60,622 nt of DNA, from positions 1 to 60,622 of the IMG/VR virus record IMGVR_UViG_3300037343_000158. One strand, given 5' to 3'. Of this stretch, positions 13,215 through 22,352 are shown piece by piece (the stretch's first letter is position 1; every line of letters starts with the position of its first letter). The translations under genes were made by a program, and so were the position numbers. The notes below the pieces were generated by a model. It was not told the DNA's origin, searched no databases, and saw only the letters and a program-made list of their open reading frames with translations. The stretch comes from a virus.

Positions 13215-16200
13215 ATGAATTTTTCACCTGACGTTAACACTAGAAATGTCGTTGGTAAGTACCTCAAAGGTACTGGCCTGCCCGCTTCTGGTACCGTAGT
13301 ATTCACGGCTTCTAGCCGAATCGAGGATGTCGACGACGCGACAATCGTTGCCAACCCAATTGTTTTAACTATTGACTCTAACGGAGAGTTCACCGTTGAG
13401 CTCCCATGTACTGACGACCTTGACCTGAGCCCACGTGGCTGGTACTGGACTGCAAAGATTCGCATCAAGGGTTCACGTCCAAAAGAATTCCGCTTCTACC
13501 TCCCTATTGGAGATGAGAGCGATGTAGATATCACCAAGCTTGACACAGTAGATACAGTAACAACTTCCCCCGCAGGTTCAGACGTTGCTAGAGGCTCTGT
13601 AGGCCCACAGGGAGCAACAGGACCTACTGGCGCTGGCGAGCAAGGCCCGCAAGGCCCTACAGGACCTTCAGGCGGTCCTACAGGTGCAACGGGTGCACAA
13701 GGTAACATCGGTAACATTGGGCCAACTGGTGCAGCTGGAACCTCAGTCACCATTGTTGGTTCTCTGGCATCCACAGGTGACCTACCTACAACAGGCGACA
13801 TCGGAGATGGCTACCTTATAAATGGTGACCTTTTTGTGTGGGACAACGTCAACTCCGAGTGGGACAACGTTGGAACAATCCAAGGTCCAGTTGGCGGAAC
13901 TGGTGCAACAGGCGCGGCAGGAACAACTGGAGATGCAGGACCTGCAGGCGCTACAGGACCCACAGGTATTCAGGGTGCAACTGGTGCTATCGGTGCCACG
14001 GGCGCAACTGGTCCAACCTCCACAGTTCAAGGCCCCATCGGTGTCACAGGCCCAACTGGGCCGATAGGTCTTCAGGGTAATTTAGGTAATACTGGTCCCG
14101 CTGGCGTAGCAGGCCCAACAGGCACTGCAGGCCCAACTGGGTCAATCGGCTCAACTGGAGCTACTGGAGTCGCGGGTCCAACAGGTATCCAAGGTGTAAC
14201 AGGAGCAGTTGGCGCAACGGGTGCAACAGGTGCAAGTGGTGTCCAAGGTAATACAGGAACGACTGGCGCTTCAGTTACAGGTGCAACAGGAGCAGTCGGT
14301 GCTACAGGCGCAACAGGTTCAAACGGCCTAGTCGGCTCTACTGGTGCTCAAGGTCCTCAAGGTGTACTTGGCGCGACAGGCGCTGTAGGCGCGACTGGCG
14401 CAACAGGTTCTCAAGGTTTAGTTGGTGCAACAGGTGCTTCAGTTACAGGTGCAACTGGTGCCGCTGGCGCAGTGGGCGCAACTGGAGCTACTGGTTCTCA
14501 AGGCGCTACTGGTGCTCAGGGAGTAGCAGGTCCAACTGGTGCGACAGGTTCGGTGGGTTCAGACTCAACCGTGGCTGGTCCACAGGGTGCAACTGGTGTT
14601 CAAGGTCCGACTGGTGTTGCAGGTGCAACAGGCCCAATTGGTAACTTTGGTGGAGCAAGCTTTGACTACACCTTTAGCACTTCGGTAGCAGACACCGACC
14701 CTGGCACTGGAAAAATTAAATTTAACAACGCTGACCTTCAGAGCGCAACCAATCTTTTTATTGACGATGAGGCTGACGGTGCAATCGATGTTCAGCAATT
14801 CCTCCGCACGATTGACGACTCTACAAGTCCAATCAAGGGACACGTTCGAATCACCAACAAAGTTGACTCCAACGACTTTGCAATCTTTGCTATCACAGGT
14901 GCAATCACTGAGGCCACAGGATACTTTAGAGTTCCTGTTTCTTACCTGAGTGGTCTGGCAACAAGCTTCTCCAATCTAGAAGATATTATTGCCACGTTCG
15001 CAAGAACTGGTGACATTGGTCCTCAGGGTATTCGCGGTGAAACAGGACCTACGGGTGCAACAGGTGCAATCGGTGAAACAGGCCCAGCAGTCACTGGTCC
15101 TACAGGCGCGGCCTCTACCCAAGTTGGCCCCACAGGTTCTACAGGTGCAACAGGTGCAGGAATACAAGGACCAACAGGTGTTGCTGGACCGCTAGGACCT
15201 ACGGGTGCTATTGGTGCTACAGGTGCTACAGGCTCGACTGGACCTCAGAGTAATGTTCTCGGGCCTACAGGCCCAACTGGGCCGATAGGTCTTCAGGGTA
15301 ATTTAGGTAACACAGGCCCAACTGGTGCTACTGGTGCAGTCTCAACAACTCCTGGACCTACAGGTGCAACGGGTAACGACTCCACAGTTCAAGGCCCGCA
15401 GGGCGAGCAGGGTGTCACAGGGCCTACTGGTGCAGACAGCACAGTTGCAGGACCGCAGGGTGTAACTGGACCGACAGGTTCGACAGGTTCTCAAGGTGAG
15501 ATTGGCGTAACAGGTCCCACTGGGCAGACAGGCCCAAGCGGTCCAACAGGTGCGGACAGCACAGTTGAAGGACCGCTAGGACCTACAGGTGCAACTGGTT
15601 CAACGGGTGCTCAGGGTACTGGCGTAACAATCCTTGGGTCATATGCAACCTTAGGAGAGCTCCAAGCATCTGAGCCAACAGGTAATCCTGGAGACGGCTA
15701 CTTAGTAACTGGTGACCTCTACGTTTGGGATGACGTAGACGGCTCTTGGAATAACGTTGGAAGCATTCAAGGACCTATAGGCCCACTTGGTCCTACAGGA
15801 CAAACTGGCCCAACAGGACAGACTGGTTCTCAAGGTGAGCTAGGTGCATTTGCTGTTACAAATGTCACTCCTCCCTCCAGCCCTGATGCTGGCGACGCTT
15901 GGTATAACAGCGAGACTGGTCGCATTTATGTTTACTATGACAACTTCTGGGTTGAGACTTCTGCTGCCCCAATCGGACCGACAGGTGCTACAGGAGACGT
16001 AGGCCCAACAGGAGCTGACTCAACAGTTACTGGTCCTCAAGGTGTCACTGGCCCAACTGGGTATAGAGGAATTACAGGGCCTCAGGGAGAGGTCGGACCG
16101 ACTGGCGCAACTGGAGCTGACTCTGTAGTTGCAGGTCCCCAAGGTATCACTGGTCCAATCGGTGAGACTGGACCTACTGGTGCCGCCTCAACTGTGGTTG

Positions 16201-17867
16201 GGCCGACAGGTTCTCAAGGTGAAGTTGGCCCTACTGGTGCTGACTCAACAGTTGCAGGACCAACGGGTGCCGCAGGAGAATTTGTACCTAAGTCTGATAG
16301 CCCTCCATTATCTCCAGAGCCAGGCGAGCTATGGTTCGACACAAATAACGGAGCAGTCTTTGTTTACTATGACAACTTCTGGGTTGAAGTTGGTACTTCA
16401 GAGTTTGGTGGAGCAACAGGCCCCCAAGGTATTCAAGGCGAGATTGGGCCGCTAGGACCTACAGGCGCAACTGGAGATGAAGGCCCGCTCGGGCCGACTG
16501 GTGTTGCGGGTGCAACTGGTCCTATTGTTACTGGACCCGCTGGACCGCAGGGCGTGGGCTCACAAGCGCAAGGATTTTATAACACCTTCGCTGAGTTCAG
16601 CGCGGCAGCTGGAGCAACCGCTGGTGCAATTGGAGATTTCTACGTTATCTACGAAGAAAACACAATTTATATCTACACAGCTGACAACGGCTGGATTGAA
16701 GCAGGAGCCTTAATTGGTCCCGTAGGTCCTATTGGTCTCACTGGAAACGTTGGAGCAACTGGCGCAACGGGCGCAACGGGGCCTTCGGTTACAGGACCTA
16801 TTGGCCCTCAGGGGACTTCCATAAACGTTGAAGGAAGCGTATCTACAGCTGCTAATCTTCCTCTCACTGGGAACGCCGTTAACGATGCATACATTGTTGA
16901 TGACAACGGTGACCTATATGTTTGGGACGGGCTTAACTGGAACAGCGTTGGCCAGATTGTTGGTCCAACAGGAGCAATCGGAGTAACTGGGCCAACTGGA
17001 CCATCCGTCACAGGTGCTACAGGACCTGCCTCTACCATTCCTGGACCTCAAGGTTCTCAGGGGCCTGCAGGTCCTAAGGGCGGTGTTGTCTATACAATAT
17101 CTTCAAGCGGTGAGGGCGGATTTTACTCTTCTCAGGGGGTCGTAGGAAACAACCCCAACCTTGTCGCGGTGCGCGGTGAAAGACTTTACATAGATACTTC
17201 CGCTGTGTTGTTAACAAACTCCCTAGCGCTGAGGCTGTCTTCTGGAAGCACCTCAACCGTACCTGGAACCCTCAACAACTCCACTGTTTCTGGTAGAAAC
17301 GGAACCAGCACAGACCCAGTTATTATCTACGATGTGCCTTTGGACGCTCCAGTACAAATTATTTATCAAGACGTTACTGACCCAAGCGTTGCTGGTGTTA
17401 TCGATGTTGTTGATAAGATTGGGCCTACTGGCGCAACAGGCGCAGCGGGACCTGCTGGAACTCCTCAAGAAATTCCATACGCTCCCGTTTTCGGTGGAGA
17501 TGACCTAGGAGTTTCTGGTACTCCCGCAACTGGAAACTACGTAAAAAATGGTAAGGCTATTGTCTTTAATGTAGACATCGACTGCACCACAGTGAGCAGC
17601 TTCGGAACTGCTCAATACTCGATTACCCTTCCTGTTCTACCAGAGCCTGCAATGTCCAACTCGTTTGTTGGAGCATTAGACTTAGACGGCACAGGAGCTA
17701 CGTTGTACAACGTAATTGGCTTTGGAGGTCAGGGCTCTGCAATTCTAGACTTGTGGTATCTCGGAGCTAGCGGAGCGCTAACCGCCTTTACAGGCGTAGC
17801 ACCAGACACTTTAACAACGTCAAGTAAGCTATACCTCAGTGGTTCTTACATAGCGGATAGCGAGTAG
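13215..17867 (+). CDS. Giant collagen-like tail fibre protein, 1550 aa
   Basis: The first gene and largest collagen-like protein of the adhesion island. Residues 1-115 form a beta-rich N-terminal domain (GTVVFTASS...[10 protein letters not shown]...[10 protein letters not shown]) like those that anchor actinophage minor tail proteins. Then come long Gly-x-y tracts, mostly [10 protein letters not shown], in several blocks. At least six Trp/Tyr-rich hairpin modules (YVWD...W..VG..GPTG) and a globular insert at about 475-590 interrupt them. A degenerate cupredoxin-like domain lies near 1288-1403 and a beta-rich C-terminal domain follows. Trimeric collagen-like fibres typically bind host surfaces. 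A 44-base exact repeat (14046 and 15267) shows internal duplication. Confidence 0.9.
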   Translation: MNFSPDVNTRNVVGKYLKGTGLPASGTVVFTASSRIEDVDDATIVANPIVLTIDSNGEFTVELPCTDDLDLSPRGWYWTAKIRIKGSRPKEFRFYLPIGDESDVDITKLDTVDTVTTSPAGSDVARGSVGPQGATGPTGAGEQGPQGPTGPSGGPTGATGAQGNIGNIGPTGAAGTSVTIVGSLASTGDLPTTGDIGDGYLINGDLFVWDNVNSEWDNVGTIQGPVGGTGATGAAGTTGDAGPAGATGPTGIQGATGAIGATGATGPTSTVQGPIGVTGPTGPIGLQGNLGNTGPAGVAGPTGTAGPTGSIGSTGATGVAGPTGIQGVTGAVGATGATGASGVQGNTGTTGASVTGATGAVGATGATGSNGLVGSTGAQGPQGVLGATGAVGATGATGSQGLVGATGASVTGATGAAGAVGATGATGSQGATGAQGVAGPTGATGSVGSDSTVAGPQGATGVQGPTGVAGATGPIGNFGGASFDYTFSTSVADTDPGTGKIKFNNADLQSATNLFIDDEADGAIDVQQFLRTIDDSTSPIKGHVRITNKVDSNDFAIFAITGAITEATGYFRVPVSYLSGLATSFSNLEDIIATFARTGDIGPQGIRGETGPTGATGAIGETGPAVTGPTGAASTQVGPTGSTGATGAGIQGPTGVAGPLGPTGAIGATGATGSTGPQSNVLGPTGPTGPIGLQGNLGNTGPTGATGAVSTTPGPTGATGNDSTVQGPQGEQGVTGPTGADSTVAGPQGVTGPTGSTGSQGEIGVTGPTGQTGPSGPTGADSTVEGPLGPTGATGSTGAQGTGVTILGSYATLGELQASEPTGNPGDGYLVTGDLYVWDDVDGSWNNVGSIQGPIGPLGPTGQTGPTGQTGSQGELGAFAVTNVTPPSSPDAGDAWYNSETGRIYVYYDNFWVETSAAPIGPTGATGDVGPTGADSTVTGPQGVTGPTGYRGITGPQGEVGPTGATGADSVVAGPQGITGPIGETGPTGAASTVVGPTGSQGEVGPTGADSTVAGPTGAAGEFVPKSDSPPLSPEPGELWFDTNNGAVFVYYDNFWVEVGTSEFGGATGPQGIQGEIGPLGPTGATGDEGPLGPTGVAGATGPIVTGPAGPQGVGSQAQGFYNTFAEFSAAAGATAGAIGDFYVIYEENTIYIYTADNGWIEAGALIGPVGPIGLTGNVGATGATGATGPSVTGPIGPQGTSINVEGSVSTAANLPLTGNAVNDAYIVDDNGDLYVWDGLNWNSVGQIVGPTGAIGVTGPTGPSVTGATGPASTIPGPQGSQGPAGPKGGVVYTISSSGEGGFYSSQGVVGNNPNLVAVRGERLYIDTSAVLLTNSLALRLSSGSTSTVPGTLNNSTVSGRNGTSTDPVIIYDVPLDAPVQIIYQDVTDPSVAGVIDVVDKIGPTGATGAAGPAGTPQEIPYAPVFGGDDLGVSGTPATGNYVKNGKAIVFNVDIDCTTVSSFGTAQYSITLPVLPEPAMSNSFVGALDLDGTGATLYNVIGFGGQGSAILDLWYLGASGALTAFTGVAPDTLTTSSKLYLSGSYIADSE
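14046..14089 (+). repeat. 44-bp direct repeat, copy 1
   Basis: An exact 44-base match to 15267-15310 inside the same gene, in the same reading frame (1,221 bases apart). It encodes [16 protein letters not shown]-type collagen sequence. Identity down to codon choice points to recent duplication or gene conversion rather than only protein-level similarity. Confidence 0.9.
15267..15310 (+). repeat. 44-bp direct repeat, copy 2
   Basis: Second copy of the exact repeat at 14046-14089. Recombination between the two would delete or duplicate 407 codons without changing frame. Confidence 0.9.
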
Positions 17868-17874
17868 GGCAATA

Positions 17875-18579
17875 ATGGCAGCGATTGATTTTCCATCCAA
17901 CCCATCAGTAAACGATGAATATACAAACGGTATAAACACTTATGAATGGGACGGTCAAGCATGGCGTCTTGTCCGCACAAGTGCGGTTGGGCCAACTGGC
18001 CCGACTGGACCAATAGGCGCTGACTCAGACGTTGTAGGACCTACAGGGCCTGACGGTGCTATCGGACCTACAGGTCCCGCGGGAGCTGACTCAGACGCCA
18101 TCGGCGAGCAAGGACCTCAGGGTGCAACGGGTGCAACGGGTTCTTTTGCAATCGAGCCTTGGCAGACTTACAGTCCTGTTTTGACTGCCAGCGTTACAAA
18201 TCCAACAATTGGGAATGGCAGCGTTACTGGTAGGTACACATTTATTGGCGCATCTATTTACGGCGAAATAAGAGTTATTGCTGGCACAACGGGCTTTAAT
18301 CGAGGCGAGGGAGTCTACAAAATAAGTCTCCCTGCAGCAGGAGTAATTGAAAACTATCAACCCGTGGGACAAGTAGTTGTACGAGATGAGGGTCCAGGGG
18401 TTACTTACTTTGGAACTGCAATTTTTAACAACGATAATGCCAGCGTGCTAGAGCTCTTTATTCACGGACAGGTAGCTCAGTACGCCGAGGGGTTTGCTAT
18501 TACCCACACAACGCCTTTTTTGTTCAGCGCTAACGACAAAATTTTAATTCAGTTCACCTATGAAGCAGACTTGGGCTAG
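17875..18579 (+). CDS. Short collagen-like fibre protein, 234 aa
   Basis: It begins [19 protein letters not shown], an N-terminal segment shared with the proteins at 18590 and 21630. This segment probably attaches these fibres to a common partner. It ends with a YEWDGQAWRLV hairpin. A short Gly-x-y stalk (about residues 42-88) carries a beta-rich C-terminal head (about 90-234) that resembles small fibre tip domains. A GAGTAGGG site lies before ATG 17875, and only seven bases separate it from the giant fibre gene. The receptor is unknown. Confidence 0.85.
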   Translation: MAAIDFPSNPSVNDEYTNGINTYEWDGQAWRLVRTSAVGPTGPTGPIGADSDVVGPTGPDGAIGPTGPAGADSDAIGEQGPQGATGATGSFAIEPWQTYSPVLTASVTNPTIGNGSVTGRYTFIGASIYGEIRVIAGTTGFNRGEGVYKISLPAAGVIENYQPVGQVVVRDEGPGVTYFGTAIFNNDNASVLELFIHGQVAQYAEGFAITHTTPFLFSANDKILIQFTYEADLG

Positions 18580-18589
18580 GGGATAAATA

Positions 18590-20473
18590 ATGGCAGCGAT
18601 TGACTTTCCAGATGCACCTCAAGTAAACGACACATTTACTGACGGTACGTCTACATGGGCGTGGACAGGCGTTGCTTGGAACTTAGTTATCTCTCCGATT
18701 GTTGGCCCAACTGGTCCTGCAGGCGCTACAGGTTCTGATAGCTCTGTAGCTGGTCCGATTGGCCCAACGGGTGCGTTCACAATAACTTCTGCAACTCCTC
18801 CCGAGAGTGCTGACGAAGGCGATGCTTGGTTTAATTCTGAGACTGGCCAAATTTATATTTATTACGATTCTTACTGGGTCGAGTCCGCCTCAAGTAATGT
18901 TGGGCAAGCTGGACCACAGGGTGCTACTGGACCGACTGGCGTTGAGGGACCTGCCTCAACTATTCCTGGCGCTACTGGACCTTCTGGTCCAACAGGCCCC
19001 CAAGGAAACACGGGTCCTACTGGCTCAAACGGCTTAGACGTTACTGGACCGACAGGCCAAGCTGGCCCCACGGGTGCAGTTGGTCAGACAGGTATTGAAG
19101 GTCCCGAGGGTCCAACTGGCGCAACGGGTGCTCTAGGTTTTACGGGCCCAACGGGTCCAGAGGGTGTAGAAGGACCTATTGGTCCGCAGGGTATTACTGG
19201 ACCAACTGGAATAACAGGGCCACGAGGATTCGTAGGTGCAACTGGTGCACAGGGTCCAACAGGAAACACTGGGCCTTCGGTAACTGGGCCTACTGGTTCG
19301 GTTGGACCTACTGGGCCATCTCAAGGACCCACTGGACCAACGGGCTCTACAGGTGCAACTGGCCCTTTTGGTCCTACAGGTGATGCTGGTCTTCGTGGTG
19401 CTACTGGTGCAACTGGTGCGACAGGCTCAGCTTCGACAATTCCAGGACCAACAGGACCGCAAGGATTTACAGGACCTACTGGTGCCGCTTCTACTGTGCA
19501 AGGACCAATTGGGCCTACAGGGCCAGAAGTTACAGGACCAGCTGGAGTTGCTGGGCCTACTGGCGTAAGTTTCGCTGGGGTAACTTCTTCTAGCAACTTG
19601 ACAATAACAACAGGCGAAGACATTAACTTTATTGTCAACACTGTTGGAGCTTTTGCAGTCGGTACTCGTGCCAGACTTGCCAGCTCGACCTTCCCAACTA
19701 ACTTTATGGAAGGTATCATAATTAACATCTCTGGTACTTCTGTATCTCTAGATGTCGATAAAGCAGCAGGAGTTGGGAACACTTACGCTGGTTGGAAATT
19801 TGTTGTAGGTGCTGGAGAAGCAGGACCCGTCGGGCCAGAAGGCCCTCAGGGGACTGGAATCACTTTCGTAGGCTCTGTGTTTCAAGCCAACCAACTGCCT
19901 GCAAATGGCAATGCCGTAAACGATGGCTACATTGTTGAGTCAACTGGAGATTTGTTTGTTTGGGATGGCTCACAGTGGGTCAACGCTGGGCAGATTGTCG
20001 GACCAACGGGCGCAACTGGCGCAACGGGTGCTGTGTCAACAACTGCTGGACCAATAGGACCCACTGGGGCTACAGGACTACAAGGAGTTACTGGACCAAC
20101 TGGACCACAAGTCACTGGACCTCAGGGTCCGCTAGGGCCAACAGGACCTGCCAACTTCGAGTTAGTCGGGCCTCAGTACTTAAACTCCATAACTTTGCAA
20201 GACTCTGACGCTGCTTCAATTGTGAAGATAAACAGTTCAGTAGTGACCACAGTCACCGTTCCTTTAGACGGCGCTGCGGGCTACACCTTCCCATTAGGAA
20301 CTCAAATAGTTTTGACTCAGCTCGGCCTAGGTCAGGTGGGCATAGTAGGAGCAAGCGGCGTTCAGGTTCTTTCAGAGGGAAACCGAAAGACAACAAAGTC
20401 TAGGTACTCAATAGCTTCGTTGATTAAGCTCAGTTCTAACACTTGGCTACTAAGCGGAAACTTGATATCTTAA
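18590..20473 (+). CDS. Collagen-like fibre protein, 627 aa
   Basis: It has the [16 protein letters not shown] anchor, a first hairpin module ([20 protein letters not shown]), and a long Gly-x-y stalk. A globular insert near residues 325-405 and a second Trp module ([14 protein letters not shown]) follow, then more stalk and a beta-rich C-terminal head of about 100 residues. The C-terminal head ([20 protein letters not shown]...) is typical of phage fibre tips. It lies 10 bases behind the previous fibre gene with a GGGGA site. Same anchor as its neighbours but a different head, which suggests alternative or additional receptor specificity. Confidence 0.85.
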   Translation: MAAIDFPDAPQVNDTFTDGTSTWAWTGVAWNLVISPIVGPTGPAGATGSDSSVAGPIGPTGAFTITSATPPESADEGDAWFNSETGQIYIYYDSYWVESASSNVGQAGPQGATGPTGVEGPASTIPGATGPSGPTGPQGNTGPTGSNGLDVTGPTGQAGPTGAVGQTGIEGPEGPTGATGALGFTGPTGPEGVEGPIGPQGITGPTGITGPRGFVGATGAQGPTGNTGPSVTGPTGSVGPTGPSQGPTGPTGSTGATGPFGPTGDAGLRGATGATGATGSASTIPGPTGPQGFTGPTGAASTVQGPIGPTGPEVTGPAGVAGPTGVSFAGVTSSSNLTITTGEDINFIVNTVGAFAVGTRARLASSTFPTNFMEGIIINISGTSVSLDVDKAAGVGNTYAGWKFVVGAGEAGPVGPEGPQGTGITFVGSVFQANQLPANGNAVNDGYIVESTGDLFVWDGSQWVNAGQIVGPTGATGATGAVSTTAGPIGPTGATGLQGVTGPTGPQVTGPQGPLGPTGPANFELVGPQYLNSITLQDSDAASIVKINSSVVTTVTVPLDGAAGYTFPLGTQIVLTQLGLGQVGIVGASGVQVLSEGNRKTTKSRYSIASLIKLSSNTWLLSGNLIS

Positions 20474-20474
20474 G

Positions 20475-21401
20475 ATGCTAATTTCTACTCACGCAATACA
20501 TGCAACTCTAGACGCACCCTTTTTGCCTGCTGGCTGGGTAGCTGTTGACGATTCATCTTTTGGTACGACTACCATAAACTCGATTGCGTACGATGGAACC
20601 GACAGACTAGTTGCTGTCGGGAACTCTGGGAAAATAGCAGTATCAGACGATTATGGAGTCAATTGGTTTCAGACTAGCTCACCTTTTTCTGGCAGCAACC
20701 TTTACTCTGTTGCATACGGAAATGGCATCTTTGTAGCAGGCGGTAGCATAGGAAAGCTTGCTACCTCAGTTGACGGAGAGACTTGGGTTCTTCAGAATTC
20801 AGGTTTCGGGGCTAGCACAATATTAGGAATAACTTACGCTTCTGTAAGTGGTACTTGGGTAATTGTAGGCGCATCTGGGAAGCTGGCCACATCATCGGAC
20901 TCGCTTAGCTGGATACTTAGAGCATCTTCCTTTGGTGCAAGTTTTATAAACGAAGTTTTTGCAGCTCCTAATTTAGTTTTAGCAGTGGGGTATGACGGAA
21001 AACTTGCAACGTCAACAAATGGAACCGCTTGGACACAGAGAGCTTCGTCGTTTATAAATAGCACCATCTACGGCGTGACAGTCAGTGCGGACAACAGTCA
21101 ATATGTAGCTGTCGGAGACTCTGGAAAAGTTGCGTACTCTGCTAACGGAACATCTTGGACTCAGATTTTTCCACAGAGTTCTTTTGGGGCGTCAAGTATT
21201 AAAGCAATTATCTCTACTGAAGAAACTTACTTAGCGGCAGGCTCAGCTGGAAAACTAGCTAACGCTCTTTCTCCTATTCCCGAGTCTTGGACTCAGAGAA
21301 ACTCCACTTTTGAGCTTGACACTATTAATTATCTATTACAAATAGACAACACATATGCAATCGCTGTGGGGGATGAAGGGAGAATAGCGTACTCGCTATA
21401 A
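20475..21401 (+). CDS. Seven-repeat beta-propeller protein, 308 aa
   Basis: Seven repeats of about 40 residues each carry a G-(K/R)-(I/L/V)-A strand: GKIAVS, GKLATS three times, GKVAYS, GKLANA, GRIAYS. Many are followed by a 'G-x-x-W' turn (YGVNW, GETWV, GTAWT, GTSWT). This is the pattern of sialidase/BNR- or Ycf48-like propellers, here most likely a closed seven-bladed disc. It starts one base after the stop of the preceding fibre gene, so it could be the separately encoded receptor-binding head or an assembly partner of that fibre. No catalytic site is evident. Confidence 0.8.
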   Translation: MLISTHAIHATLDAPFLPAGWVAVDDSSFGTTTINSIAYDGTDRLVAVGNSGKIAVSDDYGVNWFQTSSPFSGSNLYSVAYGNGIFVAGGSIGKLATSVDGETWVLQNSGFGASTILGITYASVSGTWVIVGASGKLATSSDSLSWILRASSFGASFINEVFAAPNLVLAVGYDGKLATSTNGTAWTQRASSFINSTIYGVTVSADNSQYVAVGDSGKVAYSANGTSWTQIFPQSSFGASSIKAIISTEETYLAAGSAGKLANALSPIPESWTQRNSTFELDTINYLLQIDNTYAIAVGDEGRIAYSL

Positions 21402-21406
21402 AAATT

Positions 21407-21643
21407 ATGCACACATACCTGTTAATCGAGCCAGAACTTCATATCCAGATTCTTTTTGGGACGAATGTAATTGACGAAAGTGGCCCTTGGGAGTCAATAG
21501 CTTCGGCAACGGAGTGGGCTCAGGCTTACGTAGATTTTAAAAATTCTGACAAAATTGAACCAGTATTGCCTCAGTCAGAACAAAGTACAATAGAACTATT
21601 ACCTGCAAGTATAGTGGAAGGACTAGCTAATGGCAGCGATTGA
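21407..21643 (+). CDS. Small hypothetical protein in the fibre island, 78 aa
   Basis: Not recognised. The product ([18 protein letters not shown]...) has a beta-strand-like start, a helix [13 protein letters not shown] and an acidic/amide-rich end. Its 3' end overlaps the next fibre gene by 14 bases and contains that gene's GGAAGGA ribosome-binding site. Small proteins between fibre genes are often fibre-assembly chaperones; that role is only an inference from position. Confidence 0.6.
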   Translation: MHTYLLIEPELHIQILFGTNVIDESGPWESIASATEWAQAYVDFKNSDKIEPVLPQSEQSTIELLPASIVEGLANGSD

Positions 21644-22280
21644 TTTTCCGTCTCCTGCAGTTGTAGATGAGCAATTCACTTCTGGTGGGCAAACTTGGGT
21701 ATGGACTGGGACAGTTTGGGAAGCGCTTCGCGTAACACCTACTGGCCCCACTGGGCCGCAGGGTATCCAAGGAATTACTGGACCTACAGGCGTTATTGGC
21801 GCTACAGGTGCTCAAGGAATTCAAGGACCGACTGGTCCAGTATCTGATGTTGCAGGTCCTCAAGGGCAGCTTGGTGTAACAGGTCCTCAGGGTGTAACAG
21901 GTCCTCAGGGTCCTCAAGGTGAGCTCGGTGAGCGAGGCGTAACAGGCCCAACAGGTGCGGACTCTTCTGTCACAGGTCCTATAGGAGTAACAGGCCCCCG
22001 CGGCCCAGTGGGTCTTCAAGGTATTACAGGACCGCAATCTGAGATTCCTGGCCCAACTGGTCCTGAAGGACCAATCGGTAAATTTACCGCTGCCCCTACT
22101 CAGCCAAACATTGAAGACGCAATAAACGGAGATGCTTGGTTTGATACAAGCACTGGAACTACTTACGTTTACTTCAACGGAGTTTTTGTGCAGACTCAGG
22201 GTGGCCAACTTGGACCGACTGGTGCACAAGGGGTGCAAGGGTCTATTGCCCTGAGCACGACTTGGTGGCTTGGCGTTTAA
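21630..22280 (+). CDS. Short collagen-like fibre protein, 216 aa
   Basis: Third member with the [16 protein letters not shown] anchor and WVWTGTVW hairpin, followed by a Gly-x-y stalk (about residues 40-150). It ends in a hairpin module ([20 protein letters not shown]). There is only a tiny C-terminal end ([12 protein letters not shown]) and no globular head. It therefore looks like a headless or truncated fibre, perhaps a spacer or a gene that lost its tip by recombination. Confidence 0.8.
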   Translation: MAAIDFPSPAVVDEQFTSGGQTWVWTGTVWEALRVTPTGPTGPQGIQGITGPTGVIGATGAQGIQGPTGPVSDVAGPQGQLGVTGPQGVTGPQGPQGELGERGVTGPTGADSSVTGPIGVTGPRGPVGLQGITGPQSEIPGPTGPEGPIGKFTAAPTQPNIEDAINGDAWFDTSTGTTYVYFNGVFVQTQGGQLGPTGAQGVQGSIALSTTWWLGV

Positions 22281-22352
22281 TTTAGAATCAATGTTTTATG
22301 TAAGTGCTATTCTATTGAATGAACTATTGAGCTGTGAAAGAGGTAATGACTG

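Noticed and set aside
13600-14640. Short regular DNA repeats that might suggest a CRISPR array or tandem satellite
   Set aside because: The repetition has a 9-base rhythm from Gly-x-y codons with varied wobble bases, not identical repeats with unique spacers.
19321-19782. 153-residue minus-strand frame rich in Pro and Val
   Set aside because: It is the antisense of collagen-like codons, where Gly-Pro-Thr repeats on one strand automatically give open frames on the other.
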